Assembly: GCA_019116185.1 (NCBI GenBank)
Contig: DXCD01000035.1
Span: 1 to 12,832, forward strand
DNA: 12,832 nt
Source: Candidatus Mediterraneibacter stercorigallinarum
GTDB taxonomy: Bacteria; Bacillota; Clostridia; Lachnospirales; Lachnospiraceae
Direction: 5' to 3'
A program made the translations under genes and the position numbers. Below, in pieces: positions 1 through 6,664 of this stretch (the first letter of the stretch is position 1; the number at the start of each line of letters is the position of its first letter). The notes under the pieces are model-generated. The model did no database searches. It was not told the DNA's origin and worked only from the letters and a program-made list of their open reading frames with translations.

Positions 1-635
1 TTTTCCTCGATCTTTTCCCTGATCCTGCGGATATGCGCCATCAGGCTGTTCTCATATCCGAAGGGATTCTCTCCCCAGGCCGCCTCGCACAGCTGGTCGA
101 TCGTCACGATCCGCCCCGCGTTCCGGCACAGCGCTGACAGGATCTCGTGTTCTTTTGCCGTCAGGGGCAGGTGTTCGCCGTTTTTGACAACCTCTGCCCT
201 GGCAAAATCAATCCTGCTTCCCGCCAGATTTACCACCGGGTCCTCATCCCGGTAATACCGGCGCAGGATGATGCCGATGCGCAGCAGCAGCTCTTTGGGC
301 AGAAATGGTTTGACCATATAGTCATCCGCGCCGAGCCCCAGCCCGTGGATCCGGTCCGCATCCTCTCCCCGCGCGGTCAGAAAGAGCACGGGGATCGCCG
401 TAAACTTCCGTATCTGTTCAAACAGCGAAAAGCCGTCCCCGTCCGGCAGCATTACATCCAGGACGGCAAGATCAGGCTTCCACTCCCCGGCAGCCTGAAG
501 CGCTTCCTCTGCCGTGCCCGCTGTCTTTATCTGAGTATATCCGTCTTCCCTCAAGAAATCGGTTATCATGGCAAGTATCTCCTTCTCGTCATCTACGAGA
601 AGGATCTTTTTCTGTTTCAGATAATATTGCTCCAT
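1..635 (-). CDS. OmpR-family response regulator (3' end cut by window edge)
   Basis: Two-component response regulator, read leftward from ATG at 635-633. The start is supported by a GGAGGG ribosome site just upstream. 211 residues are visible; OmpR-type regulators are usually about 225-230, so only the last residues are missing. The receiver domain (about 9-125) has the acidic pair D15/D16, phospho-acceptor D60 in LAVLDVMLPDGDG, T87 in FLTARGED and K109 in DYMVKPF. A winged-helix DNA-binding domain follows (about 135-211), with the usual TAKEHEILSAL and SLMAHIRRIREKIEE segments. It is divergent from a LanFEG/CprABC-type peptide-export operon across a shared 200-bp regulatory region, so I infer that it activates that operon. 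The partner histidine kinase would be expected to the left, outside the window. Family assignment is firm; the target is inference. Confidence 0.93.
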   Translation of the reverse strand, partial: MEQYYLKQKKILLVDDEKEILAMITDFLREDGYTQIKTAGTAEEALQAAGEWKPDLAVLDVMLPDGDGFSLFEQIRKFTAIPVLFLTARGEDADRIHGLGLGADDYMVKPFLPKELLLRIGIILRRYYRDEDPVVNLAGSRIDFARAEVVKNGEHLPLTAKEHEILSALCRNAGRIVTIDQLCEAAWGENPFGYENSLMAHIRRIREKIEE

Positions 636-656
636 CGTTATTCCCTCCTGTTTCCG

Positions 657-662
657 ATTATA
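657..662 (-). promoter_or_regulatory. Extended -10 promoter of the response regulator gene
   Basis: On the minus strand this reads TGATATAAT: a perfect -10 hexamer with the TGn extension directly before it. No good -35 is seen at 16-18 bp. It sits about 22 bp upstream of the regulator's start codon and would give a short leader carrying the GGAGGG ribosome site. It faces away from the transporter promoter. Confidence 0.6.
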
Positions 663-700
663 TCACAGAAAAACTTTCCTATCTTCAGCGGAGCCGAAAT

Positions 701-754
701 GTAAGGTAAACGTAAGAATAAGAGAATGTTTCCGTAAGGACGGCATTTTATACT
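701..754 (+). promoter_or_regulatory. Probable regulated promoter of the ABC operon with phased GTAAG repeats
   Basis: Three direct copies of GTAAGG/GTAAGA start at 701, 712 and 734, so they are 11 and 22 bp apart, on one face of the helix. OmpR-type dimers typically bind direct repeats at about this spacing. A -10-like TATACT (5 of 6) lies at 749-754 with no recognisable -35, as expected for an activated promoter. The third repeat falls in the -35/-10 spacer, so a repressing or overlapping role is also possible. The binder is inferred to be the divergent regulator. Confidence 0.5.
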
Positions 755-775
755 GTGATCATCAAAGAAAATGCC
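742..775. repeat. Inverted repeat over the transporter promoter/leader
   Basis: GGCATTTT at 742-749 is the exact reverse complement of AAAATGCC at 768-775, with an 18-bp spacer. The repeat carries on imperfectly: GTAAGG at 734 matches CCTTAC at 774-779. It overlaps the -10 hexamer and the likely transcription start, so it could be an operator or a leader hairpin. Confidence 0.45.
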
Positions 776-839
776 TTACAGGATGCCGCGGGACGCCGTC
801 ATGCCCCCTGCATCCCGTCATGAAAGGAGTTCAGAAGAT

Positions 840-1595
840 ATGAATATCATTGAAACAAAAAATCTGACCAAAACTTACGGGGACTTTACAGCGGTCTCTC
901 ATCTGAACCTGCACATCCGAAAGGGAAGCGTCTACGGCTTTCTCGGGCCCAATGGCGCAGGGAAGTCTACCACTATGAAAATGTTTCTCGGGCTGACCCG
1001 TCCCACAGAAGGGAGCTTCCGCATCGACGGGAAGGCTTATCCGTCTGACCGGGTGTCCATCCTGAAGGAAGTCGGTTCTTTTATCGAAGCGCCTGCTTTT
1101 TACGGCAATCTGACAGGAGAAGAAAATCTGGAGATCATCCGCCAGATCCTCGGCCTTCCCAAGAGCAGCGTCCGGGACGCGCTGGAGCTCGTAGGGCTGT
1201 CCCAGTTCCGAAAAAGGCTGGCCAAAAAATACTCTCTCGGCATGAAGCAGCGTCTGGGTCTGGCGGGAGCGCTCATAGGACGGCCTCCCATCCTGATCCT
1301 GGATGAGCCCACCAATGGCCTGGATCCGGTGGGGATCCACGAGATCCGCACGCTTATAAAGTCCCTGCCGCAGCAGTTTGACTGTACGGTGCTCGTCTCC
1401 TCCCATCTGTTATCAGAGGTTGAACTGATGGCTGATGACATCGGGATCCTCAACCACGGACGGCTGCTCTTCGAGGGAACCATGGAAGATCTGCGAGCCG
1501 GCGCCCACGAAGCCGGATTCCCTACGGATAATCTGGAGGATACCTTCCTCGCCATGATCGATGAGGATAACCGGAAAAGAGGTGGGAAGCGATGA
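840..1595 (+). CDS. Lantibiotic/antimicrobial-peptide ABC transporter ATPase (LanF/CprA-like)
   Basis: ATPase subunit of an exporter that protects the membrane from cationic antimicrobial peptides or lantibiotics. It has 251 residues from ATG 840, chosen because AAAGGAG lies 10 nt upstream at 823-829; the longer reading from 771 has no ribosome site. Motifs: Walker A GPNGAGKST (36-44), signature SLGMKQR (132-138), Walker B ILILDEP with D155/E156, D-loop GLD (160-162) and switch H189. The Q-loop position carries glutamate instead (E83 in GSFIEAPAFY). This 'E-loop' is characteristic of LanF immunity ATPases. Its stop overlaps the start of the next permease gene (ATGA), so the two are translationally coupled. 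The substrate cannot be read from the sequence. No lantibiotic structural or modification gene is in view, so this is probably stand-alone resistance, as in C. difficile CprABC. Confidence 0.92.
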   Translation: MNIIETKNLTKTYGDFTAVSHLNLHIRKGSVYGFLGPNGAGKSTTMKMFLGLTRPTEGSFRIDGKAYPSDRVSILKEVGSFIEAPAFYGNLTGEENLEIIRQILGLPKSSVRDALELVGLSQFRKRLAKKYSLGMKQRLGLAGALIGRPPILILDEPTNGLDPVGIHEIRTLIKSLPQQFDCTVLVSSHLLSEVELMADDIGILNHGRLLFEGTMEDLRAGAHEAGFPTDNLEDTFLAMIDEDNRKRGGKR

Positions 1596-2329
1596 CACTC
1601 AGACTGGAAATGACAAAGCTGAAGCGTACCGGTTATCTGCCTGCATTCCTTGGCGGAGCGGTTCTCGCCTCGGCATTCCCCCTGATAAATATGCTGGTCC
1701 GTCCGGAGACATTCACCTCTATGCCCGGAGACCCTTTTGACATCCTGATGGACGCCAACTGGCAGATGATGGCTATGCTCAACATCCTCGTGTCCATCTG
1801 CGGCGCCTGCATGATGTACCACGCAGAATATGCTGACAACGGCGCCCAGAAAATGGATGTACTGCCCATCCACCCGGGGAGCATATTTCTGGGGAAATCT
1901 GTGATCGCCGGACTGATTCTGGCAATGATGACCGCGATGGAGATCCTTGTTCTCACGGGATGTGCCCTTCATTGGTTTACCGCTTATGAACCGGATGCAG
2001 CAGAGCTCCTGGAGAATCTTCTGAAGAATATCCTTTTTCAGTGGACCGCCGCTTTGCCCACGGTCGTGCTGATGCTTGCGATCGCCTCTGCCTGCAAAAA
2101 CATGTGGGTGTCCTTAGGCGTCGGCGTCATACTGGTATTTACCATATTCATCTTCCCTCAGGACAATCCGGTGCTGAGCCTTTTCCCGTTCAGCTCCCCT
2201 TACCAGACACTTGCCACAGCGGCAGAAAATGACCGGGTTCTTTTGTTTCTCGGCGTCTGTGCAGCAGAGGTCCCGGCATTTATCGTACTGGAACTTATTT
2301 ATCAAAAGATCAGGAGGTGTACAGAATGA
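1592..2329 (+). CDS. Lantibiotic-protection ABC permease, LanE/MutE-like
   Basis: First membrane subunit of the peptide exporter, 245 residues, typical of LanE/EpiE/MutE permeases (about 240-250). About six membrane segments can be read, near residues 16-36, 60-78, 98-125, 150-170, 172-190 and 220-238. The cytoplasmic loop EYADNGAQKMDVLPIHPG (about 79-96) has the E-x-x-x-x-A-x-K-M-x-x-LP pattern of ABC-2 type bacteriocin permeases. The start ATG overlaps the ATPase stop by four bases, and AGAGGTGGG lies just upstream. Its own stop overlaps the next start in the same way. It probably forms a heterodimer with the following permease. Family is clear; the LanE versus LanG label rests on gene order and weak similarity. 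Confidence 0.87.
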   Translation: MTLRLEMTKLKRTGYLPAFLGGAVLASAFPLINMLVRPETFTSMPGDPFDILMDANWQMMAMLNILVSICGACMMYHAEYADNGAQKMDVLPIHPGSIFLGKSVIAGLILAMMTAMEILVLTGCALHWFTAYEPDAAELLENLLKNILFQWTAALPTVVLMLAIASACKNMWVSLGVGVILVFTIFIFPQDNPVLSLFPFSSPYQTLATAAENDRVLLFLGVCAAEVPAFIVLELIYQKIRRCTE

Positions 2330-3096
2330 ATTTCTTTTCTCTCGTCGGCGTGGAGCTGCAGAAGATCCACCGGTCCAAGATCTTGCTGATCCTGCTGGTC
2401 CCGGTCATCATGATGTGGATCCCCGGCATGATCAACTCTGATTTTGCCTTTGACACCCGGGGTATCCCGATCACTCCGGAAAACAACTTCTTTATCCAAG
2501 GCTTTATGGGAATGGTCTGGTTCATGATCCCGGCCTCTCTGGTCATCTGCACGGTGCTGCTCACTCAGACTGAACGTGCCCACGGCGGCATCCTGAAAAT
2601 GCTGTCCCTGCCCGTGAGCACAGCCAAACTCTGCCTTGCCAAGTTCACCGTACTGATCCTGCTTGCATCCGCACAGATGTTCATGACGATCTGCGCCTAT
2701 TATATCAGCGCAGCGGCCGCTTCCCGGATACAGGATTACGATTTCCTGCTGGATCCCCTTTATGTGTGCGGAAATGCCCTTGGTATTTACTTAAGCGCCA
2801 TACCCATGGCGGCCGTTTTCTGGATGATCGCCTGCCTGGTCCGGACTCCGGTCTTTTCCGTGGGCATCGGACTCGCGTCCATTGTGCCGTCCGTGCTGGT
2901 CATCAACACAAAGCTCTGGCCCGCCTACCCTATGAGTTATCCGTTTTATCTGCTCATGGTGCAGTACGGAAAAGCCGCGGAAGGCATGTATGACACGCAG
3001 ATCGACTGGCTGCCATGGCTGCCCGCCGCTGTTGTCATCACTGTAATCGCGCTGGTCATTTCATGTATTCGGTTCGGCGCCGCCGAAAAGAAATAA
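2326..3096 (+). CDS. Lantibiotic-protection ABC permease, LanG/MutG-like
   Basis: Second membrane subunit, 256 residues from ATG 2326. This start is preferred over GTG 2317 because AGGAGG (2312-2317) sits 8 nt before it and because it overlaps the upstream stop as ATGA. The protein begins with a basic amphipathic stretch (ELQKIHRSK) and has about six hydrophobic segments (near 18-35, 58-82, 105-130, 145-170, 178-195 and 230-250). The loop QTERAHGGILKMLSLPVS (about 83-100) parallels the corresponding KM-x-x-LP loop of the partner permease. With the ATPase and LanE-like subunit it would form a complete three-gene exporter. It is followed after 69 bp by a small membrane-protein gene on the same strand. 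Confidence 0.87.
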   Translation: MNFFSLVGVELQKIHRSKILLILLVPVIMMWIPGMINSDFAFDTRGIPITPENNFFIQGFMGMVWFMIPASLVICTVLLTQTERAHGGILKMLSLPVSTAKLCLAKFTVLILLASAQMFMTICAYYISAAAASRIQDYDFLLDPLYVCGNALGIYLSAIPMAAVFWMIACLVRTPVFSVGIGLASIVPSVLVINTKLWPAYPMSYPFYLLMVQYGKAAEGMYDTQIDWLPWLPAAVVITVIALVISCIRFGAAEKK

Positions 3097-3165
3097 ATCT
3101 AAAAATGAAATTTAAAAGGAAACAAATCAATCTGAAAAAGATAGCTTTGAAAGGAGTCATTAGAT

Positions 3166-3447
3166 ATGAAAGACAAACTGTGTACCGTCATTTCAGCTAT
3201 TATGCTGTTCATTCCATGGACCATCCTGCCCCTGCGCACCTTTGACTGGGCGCTGGAGTCCCCTGCCGCGGAGATCATCATTTACAGCTACGCCGCTTTT
3301 ATGATCTTCTCCGGTATTTTCTCCGTGGCAGCCTATGCCGCGGGACATGTAAGGAACAAATGGATGCAGGTATGCATGGTCATCAACTGTATCTACACAG
3401 TGGGAGCTGTAGGGATTCTCGGAATGATCGTGTATGGAAGGTTGTAG
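3166..3447 (+). CDS. Small membrane protein, 93 residues, in the peptide-exporter operon
   Basis: I do not recognise a named family. The start at 3166 is supported by GAAAGGAG about 10 nt upstream. Three hydrophobic stretches are visible (about 5-22, 36-60 and 68-90) separated by short polar turns (TFDWALESP and GHVRNKW), so it is predicted to be an integral membrane protein with little outside the bilayer. No lipoprotein cysteine signal and no catalytic motif are seen. It lies 69 bp after the LanG-like gene on the same strand, with no terminator visible between them, so it is probably cotranscribed. By position it could be an accessory immunity protein or a modulator of the pump. That role is inference only. 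Confidence 0.75.
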   Translation: MKDKLCTVISAIMLFIPWTILPLRTFDWALESPAAEIIIYSYAAFMIFSGIFSVAAYAAGHVRNKWMQVCMVINCIYTVGAVGILGMIVYGRL

Positions 3448-3613
3448 TGCCTTTGTATTGACATTGCCGCTCTTCGCTTCTAATACGGATATAAAGAAGC
3501 TGTCATTACTGAAATTATATTTCAGCGGGCTTGGAAAGGTGAAATTCGAATTCACCGGACAGAGCAATATTGTACAGATCGAACAGATCATCAGTACTTA
3601 TATCCTCAGATAA
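3434..3613 (+). CDS. Unrecognised 59-residue ORF, possible gene remnant
   Basis: An open frame from ATG 3434, overlapping the end of the 93-residue gene by 14 bases, runs to TAA at 3613. No ribosome site stands out before that ATG, and TTG 3458 is the only other early start. The C-terminal half (for example KLSLLKLYFSGLGKVKFEF) looks like ordinary globular protein, which is why it is listed. Its AT-rich codons differ from the neighbours. I cannot assign a family. It could be a tiny real gene, the tail of a decayed one, or chance. Confidence 0.2.
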   Translation: MEGCSAFVLTLPLFASNTDIKKLSLLKLYFSGLGKVKFEFTGQSNIVQIEQIISTYILR

Positions 3614-3614
3614 T

Positions 3615-3690
3615 AAAAATCAATGCGGGCTTTCAAAAATTCATGCTGCGCGAAATGTAGCACGAAAATTGAAAACCCGCATAAATTTTT
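3615..3690. terminator. Two-way hairpin terminator between convergent units
   Basis: Arms ATGCGGGCTTTCAA (3623-3636) and TTGAAAACCCGCAT (3669-3682) pair at 13 of 14 positions. Inside them TGCTGC and GTAGCA form a second 6-bp stem with a 7-nt loop (with a G-U pair in the + strand RNA). A run of five T follows on each strand (3686-3690 on plus; the complement of 3615-3619 on minus). It can therefore end both the rightward exporter operon and the leftward tRNA transcript. Confidence 0.75.
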
Positions 3691-3702
3691 AGGTTTATAT
3701 AA

Positions 3703-3775
3703 TGGAGTATACGGGATTCGAACCCGTGGCCTCCACAATGCGAATGTGGCGCGCTCCCAGCTGCGCTAATACCCC
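3703..3775 (-). tRNA. tRNA-Ala (anticodon CGC)
   Basis: 73 nt folding into a full cloverleaf. The acceptor stem is GGGGTAT/ATACTCC, the D stem GCGC/GCGC, the anticodon stem CCACA/TGTGG around loop TTCGCAT, and the T stem ACGGG/CCCGT around TTCGAAT. The anticodon CGC reads GCG. The third acceptor pair is G3-U70, the main alanine identity element, which confirms the assignment. The discriminator is A and CCA is not encoded. It is transcribed after tRNA-Val, 9 bp upstream. Confidence 0.96.
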
Positions 3776-3784
3776 AAAGGATGA

Positions 3785-3857
3785 TGGAAGCAACGGGGCT
3801 CGAACCCATGACCTCCCGCTAGTCAGGCGAGCGCTCTCCCAGCTGAGCTATGCTTCC
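3785..3857 (-). tRNA. tRNA-Val (anticodon GAC)
   Basis: 73-nt cloverleaf: acceptor GGAAGCA/TGCTTCC, D stem GCTC/GAGC, anticodon stem CTCGC/GCGGG around loop CTGACTA (anticodon GAC, reading GTC and by wobble GTT), T stem ATGGG/CCCGT around TTCGAGC, discriminator A, no encoded CCA. It is the first gene of a two-tRNA unit with a promoter immediately upstream. Confidence 0.96.
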
Positions 3858-3871
3858 ACGTTCCGTCGTCT

Positions 3872-3900
3872 ATTATAGCACTCTCCGCCGGGAATGTACA
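3872..3900 (-). promoter_or_regulatory. Promoter of the tRNA-Val/tRNA-Ala unit
   Basis: On the minus strand a perfect TATAAT (complement of 3872-3877) lies 17 bp after TGTACA (3895-3900, 4 of 6 matches to the -35 consensus). Transcription would start about 7 bp further on, close to the tRNA-Val 5' end. Confidence 0.75.
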
Positions 3901-3951
3901 GTCTTAATTCATGAAAAACGCCCGCCCTGATCCCTGATTAAATTTATCTTT

Positions 3952-4572
3952 TTAACTGTGCGGCAGCACTCCCACAGCCTGCATATGCTGCGCCCGGTGC
4001 CGGTCCTCCACCACTTCTTTGGGATAGCGGACGAGGCCGTTATTGTCATAAGGATCATTGAAATAATACCCTGCTTCATCATAGCCGACGAGCAGCATGC
4101 AGTGTTCATTTGACACCCATGTAAACACCTCGCCCGTATCCAGGAGCTTCCACTGCGGACCAATAACCGGCTCCCGCATATTGATGCACGCCCAGTAGAT
4201 CACAGGCATTCCCTTGTCTATGTAACGCCGGATGAGCTCTGTGGTCTTTGTCCCCGTCTCATCTGTCACGGCATATCCATCCCCCAACACTTGTTTCAAT
4301 GCATTTGCGATCACCGGCGCATAGCACCCGAAAGACTCTTCGTCATACGGGCTGCCACAGAAAGATTCCCGGGGATCCGGCCCGCAGATCTCCCCGTCCC
4401 TTTCCTCAAATCCCTGCTTTTCCAGGTAATTCTCTATAAATTCATCCACTGTGATGTCAACTCCGAGAAACCGGAGCAGCATCACCGCGGACACGCTTTC
4501 ACATCCGGTCGGATAAGCGCCGCTCTGATCAATATACGGCGCTTTTATGCACACTCTTCCGCTGTCAGCCAT
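3952..4572 (-). CDS. C39-like cysteine peptidase family protein
   Basis: 206-residue protein of the peptidase C39-like (Peptidase_C39_2) papain-fold group. The probable catalytic cysteine is C24 in GAYPTGCESVSAVMLL, the histidine H157 in NEHCMLLVGYD, and the third residue D173 in YYFNDPYDN; these three motifs are typical of the family. It consists of the domain alone: no ABC-transporter fusion, no signal peptide and no membrane segment, whereas many relatives are exported. The start overlaps the last 8 bases of the antiporter gene, so translation is probably coupled, and only a weak GCAGGG ribosome site precedes it. No clear GC-rich terminator follows. The substrate is unknown. Confidence 0.8.
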   Translation of the reverse strand: MADSGRVCIKAPYIDQSGAYPTGCESVSAVMLLRFLGVDITVDEFIENYLEKQGFEERDGEICGPDPRESFCGSPYDEESFGCYAPVIANALKQVLGDGYAVTDETGTKTTELIRRYIDKGMPVIYWACINMREPVIGPQWKLLDTGEVFTWVSNEHCMLLVGYDEAGYYFNDPYDNNGLVRYPKEVVEDRHRAQHMQAVGVLPHS

Positions 4573-6091
4573 CTGCTCTGCCCTGCTTTCTTCCCTGATA
4601 CGTCTTCATACCCGTGAGTACTCCGATTAGCACGATCAGGCTGACTCCCAGCACGATCCACCAGACATGCACGAATCCCGCAAGAATGTATCCCGCGAAA
4701 CTGATAACCGCAACAATCGCCGCATACTGCATCTGCGTAGACACATGATTGATATGATTGCTCTGAGCTCCGGCAGAGGACATAACAGTTGTATCCGAAA
4801 TCGGCGAAACATGATCTCCGCACACTGCGCCGGCAAGGACCGCGGATACAGAGATGATCATCATCTGCATATTGGTTCCTCCCGGAAACATTGCCGTAGC
4901 GATCGGTACCAGGATAGCGAACGTCCCCCAGGATGTTCCCGTGGAGAATGACAGGAACACAGCTGCCGCGAACAGGACTGCAGGGATAAAGACACTGGCA
5001 GATGCATTATCTCCCACTACATGTCCCACAAAGTCAGCAAGCCCGAGAGCATCTCCCATCCCCTTCAGCGACCATGCGAAGATCAGGATTGTGATCGCCG
5101 GGACCATCAGTTTAAATCCGTCTGCCAGGCTGTCCATAAAGCCTTTGAATGTAACGACTTTTCTCGGAAGATAGAGGACAAACATAAAGAACACCGTTAC
5201 AAGTGTGGCAAAGATCAGGCTGGTCTCTGCGTCACAGCCGGAAAATGCGGTGATGATGTCCGTCGCCCCGCCCTGATATCCGGTGTAGATCATCGCCCCT
5301 ATGGCAGAACAGATGAGAACTGCCACCGGCAGTATCAGATCCATAACTCTGCCGTTCGGATTTACCTCGTCTTCCGACACCTGATCAAACTCCTCGCCGC
5401 CGCTTGTAAAGAGATCGCCCTTTGCAGCATTGTCCTCGTGCTTTTTCATCAGCCCGAAATCAAATGCAGTGACAGCGATAAAAAACACCATAACCAGTGT
5501 CAGGATCGCATAAAGGTTGTACGGTATTGTATTCAAAAAGAGCTGAAATCCGCTGATTCCGGCATCTTCCGGCACATAAGAATTCACAGCTGCCGCCCAG
5601 CTCGAAACCGGCGCTATGATGCAGACCGGAGCCGCGGTTGCATCGATGATATAGGCAAGCTTCGCCCTGGACACCTTGTACCTGTCAGTTACCGGGCGCA
5701 TAACAGACCCAACGGTAAGACAGTTGAAATAATCGTCCACAAAGATCAGAACTCCCAGGCCTGCCGTGGCCAGAAGCGCGCTCCTTTTTGACTTAATCTT
5801 TGTTCCCGCCCACTTTCCGTAGGCGGCCGAGCCTCCCGACTTCGCCATGAGGACAATGATCATCCCCAAAAGCACGTCAAAGATCAGAATATTCAGATTC
5901 ATGCTGTTTTTCATGATATCAAAGAAATTCACAAAGGCTTCCCAGGGGTGGAAGCCGCTGTAAAGCAGAGCTCCCACAGCCACGCCGATAAAAAGAGAAC
6001 TATACACTTCCTTTGTGATAAATGCCAGCAGGATCGCCAGCAACGGGGGCACCAGCGCCCACCATGTCCCTATAAACATTGAACCATCCAT
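4565..6091 (-). CDS. NhaC-family Na+/H+ antiporter
   Basis: Inner-membrane exchanger of the NhaC family, 508 residues, a normal length. About 11-12 hydrophobic segments are visible. Family landmarks are the conserved central region FVDDYFNCLTVGSVMRP (117-133; D119/D120 are likely ion-binding candidates), a following ATAAPVCIIAPVSSWAAA stretch, TGTSWGTFAILVP, and the late GAVCGDHVSPISDTTVMSS motif. The start ATG 6091 has GGAGAG 9 nt upstream; ATG at residue 5 is possible. It lies 48 bp after mscL and overlaps the C39-like gene. A channel opened by hypo-osmotic stress together with an ion exchanger suggests an ion or osmotic homeostasis unit (inference). Some members of this family move organic substrates, so Na+/H+ exchange is the default call rather than proven. 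Confidence 0.87.
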   Translation of the reverse strand: MDGSMFIGTWWALVPPLLAILLAFITKEVYSSLFIGVAVGALLYSGFHPWEAFVNFFDIMKNSMNLNILIFDVLLGMIIVLMAKSGGSAAYGKWAGTKIKSKRSALLATAGLGVLIFVDDYFNCLTVGSVMRPVTDRYKVSRAKLAYIIDATAAPVCIIAPVSSWAAAVNSYVPEDAGISGFQLFLNTIPYNLYAILTLVMVFFIAVTAFDFGLMKKHEDNAAKGDLFTSGGEEFDQVSEDEVNPNGRVMDLILPVAVLICSAIGAMIYTGYQGGATDIITAFSGCDAETSLIFATLVTVFFMFVLYLPRKVVTFKGFMDSLADGFKLMVPAITILIFAWSLKGMGDALGLADFVGHVVGDNASASVFIPAVLFAAAVFLSFSTGTSWGTFAILVPIATAMFPGGTNMQMMIISVSAVLAGAVCGDHVSPISDTTVMSSAGAQSNHINHVSTQMQYAAIVAVISFAGYILAGFVHVWWIVLGVSLIVLIGVLTGMKTYQGRKQGRADG

Positions 6092-6139
6092 ATAATTGTA
6101 CTCTCCATTCCTTTCATCTGTTCCTGCATACTGCCCGAT

Positions 6140-6559
6140 TTACCTCTCTGTCCTGTCGGCGCCCTGCTCAAGCACAGAAGTGCAGTGCGCGCATCGTGTC
6201 GCCTGAACCGGTATCTCGCTTAAACAGTAGGGGCATTTCTTTGTGGCCGGAGCCGCCGGCTCTTCCTTCTTCTGTCCGAACGACAGGATCTTATTGATCC
6301 CTTTGATCAGGCAGAACAGCACAAAGGCCAGGATCAGAAAATTCACCAGATCAGAGGCAAACCTCGATGCAAACCTTGCCAGATCCCGAAATGTATACAT
6401 CTCCGCGCGTGTTACCAGGTTCAGAATCGGATTGATAAAATTGTCTGTCAATGACGTCACGATTCCGGTAAAACCGCCGCCAATGATAACACCGACTGCC
6501 ATATCCATCATGTTTCCGCGAAGGGCAAACTCCTTGAATCCCTCAATAAAGCTTTTCAT
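6140..6559 (-). CDS. mscL: Large-conductance mechanosensitive channel MscL with C-terminal zinc ribbon
   Basis: Pentameric pressure-release channel that opens when membrane tension rises after osmotic downshock. 139 residues from ATG 6559, chosen because AAGGAG lies 6 nt before it; the in-frame ATG two codons upstream abuts the ribosome site. The N-terminal helix KSFIEGFKEFALRGN is followed by pore helix TM1 (about 17-45, AVGVIIGGGFTGIVTSL) and TM2 (about 70-93, NFLILAFVLFCLIKGIN). After the KKEEPAAPATKK linker the tail has C109-x2-C112 and C123-x2-C126 (KCPYCLSEIPVQATRCAHCTS), a four-cysteine zinc ribbon not found in E. coli MscL but, as I recall, seen in other Gram-positive MscL proteins. 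It is first in an operon with the antiporter and C39-like genes. Confidence 0.95.
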   Translation of the reverse strand: MKSFIEGFKEFALRGNMMDMAVGVIIGGGFTGIVTSLTDNFINPILNLVTRAEMYTFRDLARFASRFASDLVNFLILAFVLFCLIKGINKILSFGQKKEEPAAPATKKCPYCLSEIPVQATRCAHCTSVLEQGADRTER

Positions 6560-6601
6560 AAGCATCTCCTTCCATTATCTTTTGTTGGTTTACTTGAAAA
6601 A

Positions 6602-6610
6602 ATTATAGCA
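6602..6610 (-). promoter_or_regulatory. Extended -10 promoter of the mscL operon
   Basis: Reads TGCTATAAT on the minus strand: a perfect -10 with the TGn extension. No -35 match is visible, because that position is taken by the upstream terminator's T run. The predicted leader is about 36 nt and contains the AAGGAG ribosome site. Confidence 0.65.
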
Positions 6611-6620
6611 TGCGTCCCAT

Positions 6621-6655
6621 AAAAAAGGAAGGCGCAGAGTGTGCAGCCTTCCCTT
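6621..6655 (-). terminator. Rho-independent terminator after cytX
   Basis: On the minus strand GGAAGGC (from 6652-6646) pairs with GCCTTCC (from 6633-6627) around a 12-nt loop with a small inner stem, followed by six T (6626-6621). It begins about 10 bp after the cytX stop and ends the thiamine salvage operon just before the mscL promoter. Confidence 0.9.
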
Positions 6656-6664
6656 TTACTGTTT

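Noticed and set aside
147..704. Plus-strand ORF of 185 codons at the left end
   Set aside because: It is antisense to the response regulator, whose motifs (D60, K109) are unmistakable, and it has no ribosome site or family features.
1100..1972. Minus-strand ORF of 290 codons under the ABC genes
   Set aside because: A shadow: it spans two well-supported genes on the other strand and reads as low-complexity translation.
3105..3245. Small basic ORF between the LanG-like gene and the 93-residue gene
   Set aside because: No ribosome site precedes its ATG, and most of it overlaps the better-supported 93-residue gene.
3921..3951. Terminator after the C39-like gene
   Set aside because: A T run and repeated ATCAGGG are present on the minus strand, but no GC-rich stem forms next to the T run.
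5021..5791. Plus-strand ORF of 256 codons inside the antiporter gene
   Set aside because: Antisense to a gene with clear NhaC motifs; the composition (many K, H, C and R) is typical of a shadow frame.
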